Shown in pieces: positions 37,054 to 45,274 of a stretch of DNA of 64,000 bases. Both the position numbers and the translations under genes were made by a program. A model generated the notes under the pieces. The model was not told where the DNA came from. It ran no database searches and saw nothing but the letters and a program-made list of their open reading frames with translations. Source of the stretch: Mesorhizobium sp. 113-3-3 (GTDB taxonomy: Bacteria; Pseudomonadota; Alphaproteobacteria; Rhizobiales; Rhizobiaceae); NCBI RefSeq assembly GCF_016756495.1, contig NZ_AP023243.1:5894501-5958500 (forward strand). Reading direction: 5' to 3'. The stretch's first letter is position 1. The number at the start of each line of letters is the position of its first letter.

Positions 37054-37779
37054 GTGAGCGATTACATCATGTCGGACGCCACGCACGCCAAGCTGAAGAA
37101 AGTTTCGACAGCTTCGATCGCGACCGCGCTCTATAAGCGCGGTCTGAGGAACCAGTTCATTCAGGGAGTGTTCCCTGTCCGTCCCAAGCAAGAGAATATG
37201 GTCGGGCCAGCCTTTACCTTGCGCTACATTCCAGCGCGCGAGGACCGCAATCCGATCACGGTCTTTCGCAACGCCGACCATCCGCAGCGTGTGGCAATAG
37301 AGACTTGTCCGGTGGGCCATGTGCTAGTGATGGATGCGCGAAAAGATGCCCGGGCAGCAACAGCCGGCTCGATCCTGATTACTCGCCTGGCGCTCCGCGG
37401 CGCTGCAGGCGTCGTGACCGATGGCGGTCTTCGCGACGCGGAAGGAATCGCAGCGCTGGACATGCCGGCGTATTTTGCCAGGCCGTCTGCACCAACAAAC
37501 CTTACGCTGCATGAGGCGCTTGACATTAATGTTCCCATATCGTGCGGTGATGCACCAGTGTTTCCGGGGGACATTCTGGTCGGCGACAATGATGGGGTGA
37601 TGGTCATCCCTGCTCATCTTGCGGATGAGATCGCAGAGGAATGCGTCGGAATGGAAAGCTTCGAGGACTTTGTGCTTGGAGAGGTCCGCAACGGAGCAGC
37701 CATCATCGGTCTTTATCCGTGCACGAAAGAAGACCATCAACAGAGATATGAAGCCTGGCGCAAGAAGAACGGGCGATGA
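37054..37779 (+). CDS. RraA-family protein (HMG/CHA aldolase-like)
   Basis: The protein has 241 residues. It shows the RraA/HMG-aldolase fold with the active-site RD in VTDGGLRDAEGI and the C-terminal GDNDGVMVIPAHLADEI. Enzymes of this group cleave 4-hydroxy-4-methyl-2-oxoglutarate or decarboxylate oxaloacetate with a divalent metal. Others are sugar-acid dehydratase or demethylation partners. The RNase E-inhibitor name of the founding member does not fit a catabolic cluster. The start is GTG 37054. It lies 65 bp after the RidA gene and is convergent with the isomerase-like gene at 37979. Confidence 0.87.
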   Translation: MSDYIMSDATHAKLKKVSTASIATALYKRGLRNQFIQGVFPVRPKQENMVGPAFTLRYIPAREDRNPITVFRNADHPQRVAIETCPVGHVLVMDARKDARAATAGSILITRLALRGAAGVVTDGGLRDAEGIAALDMPAYFARPSAPTNLTLHEALDINVPISCGDAPVFPGDILVGDNDGVMVIPAHLADEIAEECVGMESFEDFVLGEVRNGAAIIGLYPCTKEDHQQRYEAWRKKNGR

Positions 37780-37978
37780 GCCCGTATCAGCCCTGCCCTT
37801 CCCGATCTGACCAAGGCTGAGCCATTTTTCCTTGGCCCCTCAGGCCGATGAGGCTACGCGGGGCGGGTCGAAAGGCGTGGCCCGGCCGGTTGTCATAACT
37901 CAGCGACGACTACGCATTCCGCGCTACCCGACACTTGAACAAAGTTATTTTGCCCGCCCGCCGGGGGCCGCTACATTC

Positions 37979-38863
37979 CTACGCGCTGATCAGCTCGCTC
38001 ATCTGCCTGTGCACCTCTCGCGCGACCTCGTACGCATCTTCCTGATGCCATTTTCGATAGAACGACTCGCAGCCCCACCAGTCGTCATATCCGGTCGCCT
38101 TTACTGCGTCGGTCCATAATTTGAGATCAATCGCACCCGACCCCAGTCGGACGTCGCGCAGATCGCTTTCAAGCGGGATGCCCCCAGAAAATGACCGTGA
38201 GTCGCCGATGTGCACTCCATACAGGAGATCCTTGTTCAATCCTGCCACCACGTCAGGAGTATCTCCTGCCGTGAAGCAATGCCAATAATCGATGATCAAT
38301 CGAATATTGTCCCGACCGGCGCGGTCGATGATCTCCACATTATCGGCAATCCTGTTCAGAGGGGTCCACGACATTGGCTCCAGATAGAGAAGAAGATTGA
38401 ACTGGGCAGCCATATCCGCGATCCGGCACAGGTTCCTTACTGTCACCGCGACCTGATCTTCGCGCGAGAATCCCAGCATACCGGTGTAAAGATCTGTAGG
38501 TACGCCTTTCGAATGGGCAATCACGGCCCGTACGTCCACGGGCCCTGTCATAACCTGTATGCCCCTAGCCCCAACGATTTGAGCCAATTTGAAGGTAGCC
38601 TCGGCTTCGGTCATCAAGTCGATCTCGGAAGCGCCTTGCCGTTCAATATCAAAGACGGCTCCGAATCCCGGAATGTCGATGCCGTCGAGCCTGGCGACCA
38701 GGTCCTGCTCGGTAAAACCCGCATTGAGGAAATCGCGCAGTTTCCTGGTGGAGGGGTCGATCCCGTCAAATCCGACCCGTCGTGCGACGTCGACGTCCAT
38801 TGTCACCGGTACGTTCCACGCCACTGAGGAGTGCAGGATCAGCCTATTCTTCTTCTCGGACAT
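37979..38863 (-). CDS. Sugar phosphate isomerase/epimerase-family TIM-barrel protein (paralog 2)
   Basis: The protein has 294 residues and is colinear with the protein at 1239-2114. The same putative metal ligands are visible: Glu in YLEPMSW, Asp/His in IIDYWHCFT, His in YGVHIGDS and Glu in WWGCESF. The N-terminus (MSEKKNRLILHSS) fixes the start of both paralogs. It is divergent from the second Gfo-type gene, the partner class that also accompanies paralog 1. Operator copy F lies 68 bp upstream. It probably isomerises or dehydrates a cyclic or acyclic sugar-like intermediate. Confidence 0.87.
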   Translation of the reverse strand: MSEKKNRLILHSSVAWNVPVTMDVDVARRVGFDGIDPSTRKLRDFLNAGFTEQDLVARLDGIDIPGFGAVFDIERQGASEIDLMTEAEATFKLAQIVGARGIQVMTGPVDVRAVIAHSKGVPTDLYTGMLGFSREDQVAVTVRNLCRIADMAAQFNLLLYLEPMSWTPLNRIADNVEIIDRAGRDNIRLIIDYWHCFTAGDTPDVVAGLNKDLLYGVHIGDSRSFSGGIPLESDLRDVRLGSGAIDLKLWTDAVKATGYDDWWGCESFYRKWHQEDAYEVAREVHRQMSELISA

Positions 38864-38930
38864 TCAGACCTCAGGACCAAACCGTTGGTGAGCAGCTGCT
38901 CCCACCGGGGCAACCCGGCCAGAAGTCGCT

Positions 38931-38950
38931 TATAGTATGCAGAATGCAAT
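38931..38950. promoter_or_regulatory. Shared operator, copy F
   Basis: TATAGTATGCAGAATGCAAT is the reverse complement of ATTGCATTCTGCATACTATA, an almost exact match to the consensus. It lies 68 bp upstream of the isomerase-like gene. Confidence 0.7.
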
Positions 38951-39071
38951 CCCAAAGGCAAACTGTCAACGCTATCTGCCAAAGAAGCGTATGCCCGTTA
39001 TCATATTGAAACATATTACATCTACGATGAGGGTTTATGCTCCTCTCAAACCTTGACAGATATAGGCTTTG

Positions 39072-39092
39072 ATTGAATACTGCGTTCAATGT
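39072..39092. promoter_or_regulatory. Shared operator, diverged copy H
   Basis: ATTGAATACTGCGTTCAAT keeps the ATTGnATnCTGCnTnCAnT framework of the shared element and forms its own perfect ATTGAA/TTCAAT inverted repeat. It lies 67 bp before the Gfo gene at 39159, mirroring the distance of copy F to the divergent isomerase gene. Confidence 0.5.
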
Positions 39093-39158
39093 GCCATTTT
39101 TTGGCAGTCGCGTTCACGCAAATTTTACGCGCTCCAACTGCAGACTGACAGGGTAACA

Positions 39159-40295
39159 ATGACCAACAGAGATACGTTCGGCCGCAGGCTGCGGCTTGGC
39201 ATGGTGGGCGGAGGAGGTAGGAGCTCAATAGGCCCGAGCCATGTTTCGGCGGCGCGCCTGGATGGTCGCTGGGATCTGGTCGCCGGCGTTTTTTCGCGCA
39301 CTCCGGAGAGAACCCAACAGGTCGCGCGAAAACTCTTTGTCGATGTCGATAGAGCCTATGCGGACTACCGCGAGATGGCAGCGCGGGAGGCTGAGAGGCC
39401 AGACGGCATCGATGCCGTCACGATCTGCACATTCAACGAAACCCACTATGAAATCGCCGATGCATTTCTTTCCAAAGGCATTCACGTAATCTGCGACAAA
39501 CCTTTGGTCGTCACCCGCGAGCACGCTCGGGCTCTCAGTGCGAAAGTAGCTGAGACGGGCTTGGTGCTAGCGGTAACCTACACCTATTCGGGCTATCCCA
39601 TGGTCCGTATGGCACGGGATATGATCGCCGAGGGCAAACTTGGGGACATTTTGTCTATCCAAGTGGAATACGCCAGCCATTATCAGACCCAAGCGTTCAG
39701 CAAGAAGGACTGGCAGCATGATCAGGCAAAGACGGGCGTGTTGGGTGTCGTGGCGTCGCTTGGCACGCATGCGTTCCAACTGGCAGAATATGCGAGCGGA
39801 CAGCGCGTGGAAGCACTCGCCGCAGATCTTGCAGGTTTGCGTAACCCGTTGGACGACCACGCCAACATGTTGCTGCGCTTTCATGGCGGCGCACGCGGCG
39901 CTCTTTGGACCACTTCCGTAGCTCACGGTTGCCCGAACGGTCTGACGCTTCGCATCTATGGCACTGACGCTGCGCTCACCTGGCATCAGGAGCACCCAGA
40001 ACAGCTGACTTTCTCGGCTTCGGGACAGCAGCCTGTTCTGCTTGCCCGCGGCGGCGCGGGGGTCAGTGCCGGCGCGAGAGTCGCCTCCAGAACCCCTGCC
40101 GGCCATCCAGAAGGCTACCTTGAGGCATTCGCCAACATCTATTCGGCAGTAGCGCGCGCTATTGCAGAAGGCCGAAACACTCCGGCCAACGAGGATTTTC
40201 CGACAGTCAACGAAGGCGCGCGGGGAGTGGGGTTTATGTTCACTGCGCTAAAATCAGCTCAGCTCGGAAGCATTTTTGTCCCTTACGAGCTGTAA
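39159..40295 (+). CDS. Gfo/Idh/MocA-family dehydrogenase (paralog 2)
   Basis: The protein has 378 residues. The Rossmann motif is GMVGGGGRSSIG (13-24), the EKP motif appears as DKP (VICDKPLV), and the C-terminal domain carries SLGTHAFQLAEY. It shares with 3442-4611 the TYTYSGYPMVR and PAGHPEGYLEA segments. The NAD(P)-dependent reaction is on an unknown polyol or sugar-like substrate. I use ATG 39159; a longer frame to 39069 overlaps the regulatory site. It is convergent with the GntR gene at 40473. Confidence 0.9.
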   Translation: MTNRDTFGRRLRLGMVGGGGRSSIGPSHVSAARLDGRWDLVAGVFSRTPERTQQVARKLFVDVDRAYADYREMAAREAERPDGIDAVTICTFNETHYEIADAFLSKGIHVICDKPLVVTREHARALSAKVAETGLVLAVTYTYSGYPMVRMARDMIAEGKLGDILSIQVEYASHYQTQAFSKKDWQHDQAKTGVLGVVASLGTHAFQLAEYASGQRVEALAADLAGLRNPLDDHANMLLRFHGGARGALWTTSVAHGCPNGLTLRIYGTDAALTWHQEHPEQLTFSASGQQPVLLARGGAGVSAGARVASRTPAGHPEGYLEAFANIYSAVARAIAEGRNTPANEDFPTVNEGARGVGFMFTALKSAQLGSIFVPYEL

Positions 40296-40472
40296 GCGCC
40301 AAGTGTGCGCGCATCCATGACAACTGACCATGTGCGTCCACTGCTGGGCGAGCGAAGCAGAATACCATTGGGCACTCTACAGGCCGCTGGCGCATACGAG
40401 GTTGAAGAGCATTGCCGCGTCGGGAACGGCCTGCAAAAGGCCAGCGACGGGCCGGATTCTGCCAAGCGGCTA

Positions 40473-41189
40473 CTATCCGGCAGATGCTCCGCCCTGCGGT
40501 GCTTTAGAGTCTTGGGTCGTATAGGAAGAAGCCCAACTCTGAAGAATCCAGCGCCGGAACATATCCATGTGAGCGGAAAGCGTCGTCGCGAGCCTGCTGG
40601 CGTCGCGAGCCCTCAGTGCATCAAGTTCGTCCTTCATTACCCAGTATTCGATGTGCAGCCATTCCCGATCGTCCATGGTGCGACTAGCAAATCTGACGCG
40701 AGCAAGGTGATCCTGTAGACGAGCCAGAACCGAGCATATGAGATCGTTCTCGCAGTACTTAATAAACATGCGCTGAAGATGCTCGTAGGCATCACGAACC
40801 GGATAGGGCTTGCCCGCTTCAACGTCGCCTCGGATGCCCTCCAAAGCCGCCGAAAACTCCTCGATCGCGGCGGTTGGTATGTGGTCGATTGCCTGGACAG
40901 CGGTTTGAACCTCCAAGGCTTTGCACACCTGGTAGACGTCATCGATATATTTTCTGTCGAGGGCAGCGACCCGACGCGAATTGCCAGCGCCTTGGCAGAC
41001 TAGACCGTCTGCAACAAGGCGCGTCACCGCTGCTTCAAGGAGTGGTGAGTCGACATCGATGTACGCGGCAAGATCGTCCTCTTGAGCAGACTGGCCTGGC
41101 CGCAACCTGCCTTCGATGATCATCTTTTTCAGCGTCACATAAGCCCGTTCGCCAGGCGCTGCATTCTCTTCAAGTTCGGACACGGTCAA
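40473..41189 (-). CDS. GntR-family FCD protein with a degenerate DNA-recognition helix
   Basis: The protein has about 238 residues, paralogous to the GntR at 35228. The FCD domain is well kept (VQTAVQAIDHIPTAAIEE, EWLHIEYWVMKDELDALRARD), but the recognition segment, LGVSRSPVKAAL in the paralog, is IDVDSPLLEAAV here, losing the Ser-Arg that contact DNA in this family. It may bind DNA weakly, act as a heterodimer partner or sense ligand without DNA binding. The start is uncertain: TTG 41189 (GGAG 8 nt upstream) or GTG 41183; a frame to 41294 is open. The gene is 123 bp upstream of the flavin-reductase stop, same strand. Confidence 0.8.
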   Translation of the reverse strand: MTVSELEENAAPGERAYVTLKKMIIEGRLRPGQSAQEDDLAAYIDVDSPLLEAAVTRLVADGLVCQGAGNSRRVAALDRKYIDDVYQVCKALEVQTAVQAIDHIPTAAIEEFSAALEGIRGDVEAGKPYPVRDAYEHLQRMFIKYCENDLICSVLARLQDHLARVRFASRTMDDREWLHIEYWVMKDELDALRARDASRLATTLSAHMDMFRRWILQSWASSYTTQDSKAPQGGASAG

Positions 41190-41312
41190 TTCAACTGCTC
41201 CTTTATCTTCCGCGCCCGCGGAGGCCGCTCTTAGAGTGGCTGGCGATGGCAACTCCAACCCACGAGTGCCAAGCAGGTCTAACCACGGACGCAATCGGGC
41301 CCGATGGCAATT

Positions 41313-41900
41313 TCAATTATCCTTTGCCGAAGGCACGTTCACCTTCCGGGCACTGCCCGGATGGGCAGAAAGCAAAGCATAGTTGCGCGCATGGTACACC
41401 AAGGGAGACGCGTCGGCCGCAGCGCCAAACACCAGGCGTCCGACCACGATTGTGTGGTCCCCGGATTCAATCAGCGAATCCACCCGACACTCGGCATACG
41501 CTCGCACGTCCTTGATCACCGGGGCGCCGGTCGCCTTTCCAACGATCCAATCCACCCCGCTGAATTTGTCCCCCTGCCCGAATGCGAACTGGTCCGAAAT
41601 CCATGATTGATCGCTAGCCAGGAAGTTCACTGCAAATCTCTGCTGTGCCCTAATGACCTGCAGGGTATATTTCGAAGACTGCAAGCAGATAACCAGCTGT
41701 GGCGGATTCAGGGACAACGACATCACAGCGCTGACTGTGAGGCCAACGGGTGCCCCATCGGCATCGGTGGCTGAAACGATCGTCACTCCACTCGGGAAGC
41801 CGCCGAAAATGCCGCGAAAAGTTTCAGGATCGACCTCCGCCTTGTCGTCAACGTCGGAATCCTTCGGTGCCGCAACGATTGAGTCAGGTCCAACTCTCAT
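41313..41900 (-). CDS. Flavin reductase-like protein (two-component monooxygenase reductase)
   Basis: The protein has 195 residues of the Flavin_reduct (HpaC/RutF/HsaB) family. The flavin-binding core is FPSGVTIVSATDADGAPVGLTVSAVMSLSLNPPQLVICLQ followed by FAVNFLASDQ. These enzymes supply free reduced FMN or FAD by oxidising NAD(P)H. An additional N-terminal segment of about 28 residues is acidic. The start ATG 41900 lies 17 bp downstream of operator copy G. The same operator precedes the acyl-CoA-dehydrogenase-like monooxygenase at 22176, and an LLM oxygenase lies at 54509; the former is the more likely partner. Confidence 0.9.
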   Translation of the reverse strand: MRVGPDSIVAAPKDSDVDDKAEVDPETFRGIFGGFPSGVTIVSATDADGAPVGLTVSAVMSLSLNPPQLVICLQSSKYTLQVIRAQQRFAVNFLASDQSWISDQFAFGQGDKFSGVDWIVGKATGAPVIKDVRAYAECRVDSLIESGDHTIVVGRLVFGAAADASPLVYHARNYALLSAHPGSARKVNVPSAKDN

Positions 41901-41916
41901 CTGTGAGCCTCGATAG

Positions 41917-41940
41917 CATACTGCATTCTGCATGCAATAC
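41917..41940. promoter_or_regulatory. Shared operator, copy G
   Basis: TACTGCATTCTGCATGCAAT is the most symmetrical copy; both halves read TGCAT around the centre. It lies immediately upstream of the flavin reductase start, where a repressor would block initiation. Confidence 0.7.
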
Positions 41941-42396
41941 CTCTCCTTGCTCCGATTTGCAATCCTATTCCTGACGAAAGGGATTTTGGCGCGCCATAAA
42001 CGGGCCAGCAAAATTCACGTTGGACAGGATTTCCGCGCTAAAGGGGTGAGATGGCGCGAAAAATTCTCATTGTCGCGTCACCAATCTTCCGACTGCGAAT
42101 TGCAGGGCCATAGTTCAGCATCTTACTGATGCATGTACAACAGGAACCGCAGGCAGATTTGGCATCAGGCCCTCTGGCCAGACGAATGCCGCAACTAGTG
42201 CCGCAACGACTGGAGCGTCGACGGTATCGCACCTGTCAGTGGATCCGGTCTCGACGCCACTGCGTTGGAGAGACCAAGGTGGTTTGGCATCCAAAATGGC
42301 CCAGCCACACCGAACCAGGCACGCCGCATTCAGCCTTTCTTGTGCCATTCCGCGAATAGCGTCAGCCGACCGCTTCGTACCGTCAAGGCTTCGACA
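41941..42396. other. Gene-poor intergenic region
   Basis: This lies between the flavin reductase promoter and the 3' end of the XRE-type gene. Minus-strand frames at 42038-42232 and 42115-42348 are open, but have no ribosome binding site or family pattern I recognise. I see no terminator of note. Confidence 0.35.
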
Positions 42397-43218
42397 CTAC
42401 ATCTGGATCATGTCGGAGCCATCCCCGAGGTACTGCAGCACCTCCCTGGGAATGCTCGGATCACCCCTATCGATCACTGTAAGCTCCTTGAGGTGACGGC
42501 GCTGGAGCAGGCCGGGTCCCTTGTAGTGCAAAGCAACCTTCGTCGAGTAGGGTTGACGAAAGGCATTGGCCGCGATGCCGCTGGCAATGCCGAACATGAA
42601 CCGCTTGGCGTTTCGCTTGACCTGGGCATAGACGCCGAAGGTGAGTTCGTTGCTCTGAATGCCTTCGAAATCGGCTGTGAACAGCCTGTCCGCCACCGGG
42701 AAACTAAAACCGTAGTACTTAAAAACATACTCCGTCTTCCCGGGCTTGTCGAAGCTTGGGAAGCGCTCAATATAGTAATGCTGCAGGAATTTGTCCGATC
42801 TATACAAGCAGAACGCCGATTTCAGGATAAAGCCTTTGTAGATCGAGGAAAACTGGTACCGATCATAAACGCCCAGGATCTCGGAATCCTGCACGGTGCT
42901 GTCAAAAACAATGTTGGAAAGGAAATTCACAAACTCAGGCAGATGCCGGGCAGTGGACATCGCATGAAAAAAATTACCGTCGATCAGCGTTCGAAATTCC
43001 TCCGGGTTGGAGAAAAGGATCGGAACGCTCAGCCCGAAGAAGTTCGCGATCGTGCGCAGGTTGGCGCTCGACGGCACATGGGCGCCGGACAAATATTTGT
43101 TAAATTGTTGCCGGTTGACGTTTAATTTGCGACAAACGGCTGCCACAGACCCGTGACGGTCGCAAAGGGTTCTCAAATTCGCCGCAAGCGCGGCATTATC
43201 CCCTGCGAGGTGGTTCAA
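42397..43218 (-). CDS. XRE-type helix-turn-helix regulator with an uncharacterised C-terminal domain
   Basis: The protein has 273 residues. Residues 10-65 form a helix-turn-helix (VAAVCRKLNVNRQQFNKYLSGAHVPSSANLRTIANFFGL). The remaining 200 residues are rich in aromatic residues (YKGFILKSAFCLYRSDKFLQHYYIERF, KYYGFSFPVADRLFTADFEGI) and match no domain I can name. Similar one-piece regulators occur in rhizobia, and the C-terminal part is presumably a ligand sensor. It is divergent from the third Gfo gene at 43350, a likely target. The start is the ATG at 43218. Confidence 0.75.
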   Translation of the reverse strand: MNHLAGDNAALAANLRTLCDRHGSVAAVCRKLNVNRQQFNKYLSGAHVPSSANLRTIANFFGLSVPILFSNPEEFRTLIDGNFFHAMSTARHLPEFVNFLSNIVFDSTVQDSEILGVYDRYQFSSIYKGFILKSAFCLYRSDKFLQHYYIERFPSFDKPGKTEYVFKYYGFSFPVADRLFTADFEGIQSNELTFGVYAQVKRNAKRFMFGIASGIAANAFRQPYSTKVALHYKGPGLLQRRHLKELTVIDRGDPSIPREVLQYLGDGSDMIQM

Positions 43219-43349
43219 TCTGGCGGCCTTCCCCGGTGACGCGAATAGACGCTCTGTCTACGCCACTTTAATGCATAACTCAATCACATGCGAAGTTGGC
43301 TCCGCGATGCGAATTCGCCCATACTTGGACCGAATAAGGAGCGCCCGGC

Positions 43350-44345
43350 ATGGCAACTCACGGCAAGACGGGGTGGTCGGTTATGGGTACCGGCACCATC
43401 GCCACGGAGCAGATGGTCGCCGGGATCAGGGCGCAAGGGCATACTCCCTTGTGGGTGGTCAGTCGGCGCAAACTGGATGCCGCGCATTTCGCCCAGGACC
43501 TGGATATCCCACAATGGACAACCAACTTGTCGAATGCGCTAGGCGACCCTAACGTCGAGTTCACCTATGTCAGCGCGCGCATAGGGCGCCGAGGACACTA
43601 TATCACGGCCGCGGCGCAGGCCGGGAAAAACGTACTTTGCGACGGTCCGATCTCCGAAAGCAGCAAAACCGCGGCCGCTTTGGTGCAGATATGCGATACG
43701 GCCGGGATCGTGCTTGCCGTACATCATCCGTTCCGAGCTTCGGCCATCCACCAGACCATGCGCAGACTGATCGTCGACGGCGAAATCGGCAAGGTTCAAT
43801 CGACCCTTATCACGCGCGAAGGACCATACAAGCCGTCAGCCAAGCGCAGGAAAGACGATCTCGAAGGCGACAGCGACATCTATCTCGATATGTCCGTCGA
43901 CGACATCGATCTGACCAGATTCCTTACCGGCGCGGAGCCTCTGGAAGTTTCAGCCCTTGGCGCGAATGAAGGCGGCGCGCCCAACCAGATTTCCTATGCA
44001 TTCAAACTCGACGATGGCAGCATATTTCAATCGTTCGAGAGTTTCGCGATCATGGACATGGAAAGCATGGTCGTGGTCGCCGGCGATCGCGGCACGCTGA
44101 TCGCCCATGGCACTTTGAACGGGAAGGCTTCGGGCACGCTCATGCGACGCCATGGAGCCAAGAACGAGCTTGTTCCGGTTCGTGATGGCGACTCTCACAT
44201 CGCGACTGTCGAGGATTTCGTTAGCGCCGGGGAGCGACAAATGTCCTGGCTGGCGCGAGGATCGGATAACGTCGCCGCCCTACGGGCTGCGGAGGCGGTA
44301 GCTGCGGCAGCTACAAAGCGCCGAACAATCGCAATAAGGCCGTAG
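43350..44345 (+). CDS. Gfo/Idh/MocA-family oxidoreductase (member 3)
   Basis: The protein has 331 residues and is shorter than the two paralogs. The cofactor motif is VMGTGTIATEQM near 10-21, and the EKP region is diverged to DGPISES (NVLCDGPIS), so the family lysine is missing. The C-terminal domain keeps LDMSVDDIDLTRFLTGAEPLEVSA. Its substrate and even catalytic competence are uncertain. A purine-rich AAGGAGCGCCCGGC precedes the ATG. It is divergent from the XRE regulator and convergent with the IclR gene. Confidence 0.83.
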   Translation: MATHGKTGWSVMGTGTIATEQMVAGIRAQGHTPLWVVSRRKLDAAHFAQDLDIPQWTTNLSNALGDPNVEFTYVSARIGRRGHYITAAAQAGKNVLCDGPISESSKTAAALVQICDTAGIVLAVHHPFRASAIHQTMRRLIVDGEIGKVQSTLITREGPYKPSAKRRKDDLEGDSDIYLDMSVDDIDLTRFLTGAEPLEVSALGANEGGAPNQISYAFKLDDGSIFQSFESFAIMDMESMVVVAGDRGTLIAHGTLNGKASGTLMRRHGAKNELVPVRDGDSHIATVEDFVSAGERQMSWLARGSDNVAALRAAEAVAAAATKRRTIAIRP

Positions 44346-44413
44346 CGCGCCGCGCTCGGCTGTCGAAGTGACCGGCAACGGCTGTGACGCCGTCGATCAC
44401 TTGCTCTCGATGC

Positions 44414-45241
44414 TCAGCCGGGAATCTTTCCTTCATATCCCATGGCGTGCGATATCTGATCGGCGATCTCGGCAACGCGCTTGCCAGTCGAGGGGAGATC
44501 CTCGTCGGTGACGCGCGCGATCGGCCCGCTGATGCTGATCGCGCCGAGCGGGCGTCCGGCTTCATCGTAAACAGGCGCCCCGATACAGCGACCACCTATC
44601 GCAGACTCTTCGTTGTCAACCGCATAGCCGCGCTCCCTAATGAGCGGAAATTCGCCACGCAACTGGTCCAGGGTGACAAGGGTATTTTGAGTGTAGCGGG
44701 GCAACCCCGATGCCTTGATGAGCCTGTTGACTTCTTGCGCATCCAGCCACGCGAGGATGGACTTACCCAGCGAGCTGGCGTGCCATGGATTCGTCACGCC
44801 TACGGATGCACCCTGACGCAACGTTTGCATAGCCTCGATACAGTCCACGACAATGAGCTCATCGCGCAGCCAGAGAGCGAAGCTGACCGTCTCATTAAAC
44901 TGCTCGTGCAAGGTCTCGAGATAGGGACGGGCTACCGTTCGTACATCTCTTCGATGGAGGGATTTCTGCCCCAGAATGTAGAGCCCGATGCCCAGAATAT
45001 AGCGGTTGCCGTTTACCTTGGCGATAAGGCCATGACCGACAAGACTAGAGACATAACGCGACGTGGTTGGCTGGCCTAGCCCGACCTCGCGGGCAATCAT
45101 GGACAGCGACATCGGCTGGTCCGCCCGTTCGAGAACCCGCAGAACGGCAACCGCCCGATCGACGGCGTCGAAACGGGCACTCTTCGGGTCATCGGTGGCA
45201 AGGTCGTTTGGCAAGATCGCTCCGGCGAATCTCCATGACAA
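44414..45241 (-). CDS. IclR-family transcriptional regulator
   Basis: The protein has about 275 residues. The N-terminal winged helix-turn-helix (LSMIAREVGLGQPTTSRYVSSLVGHGLI) is followed by an IclR effector-binding GAF-like domain (NPWHASSLGKSILAWL, IGGRCIGAPVYDEAGRPLGAISISGP). The start is uncertain: TTG 45241 or a later TTG/GTG. It lies 33 bp after the peptide-importer ATPase gene on the same strand and is probably the last gene of the DapA - SBP - permease - permease - ATPase unit. A TTTCACTCAGTGAAA palindrome before that unit is the probable operator, which would make it autoregulated. Confidence 0.88.
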   Translation of the reverse strand: MSWRFAGAILPNDLATDDPKSARFDAVDRAVAVLRVLERADQPMSLSMIAREVGLGQPTTSRYVSSLVGHGLIAKVNGNRYILGIGLYILGQKSLHRRDVRTVARPYLETLHEQFNETVSFALWLRDELIVVDCIEAMQTLRQGASVGVTNPWHASSLGKSILAWLDAQEVNRLIKASGLPRYTQNTLVTLDQLRGEFPLIRERGYAVDNEESAIGGRCIGAPVYDEAGRPLGAISISGPIARVTDEDLPSTGKRVAEIADQISHAMGYEGKIPG

Positions 45242-45274
45242 TCGCCCTCTTGGTGCTCCAAGAAGAGGTTGCCG

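Noticed and set aside
37811..37835. CCAAGG/CCTTGG stem with a T-run as terminator between RraA and the isomerase genes
   Set aside because: The stem is only 6 bp with a 13-nt loop, and the T-run is inside the loop, not after the stem.
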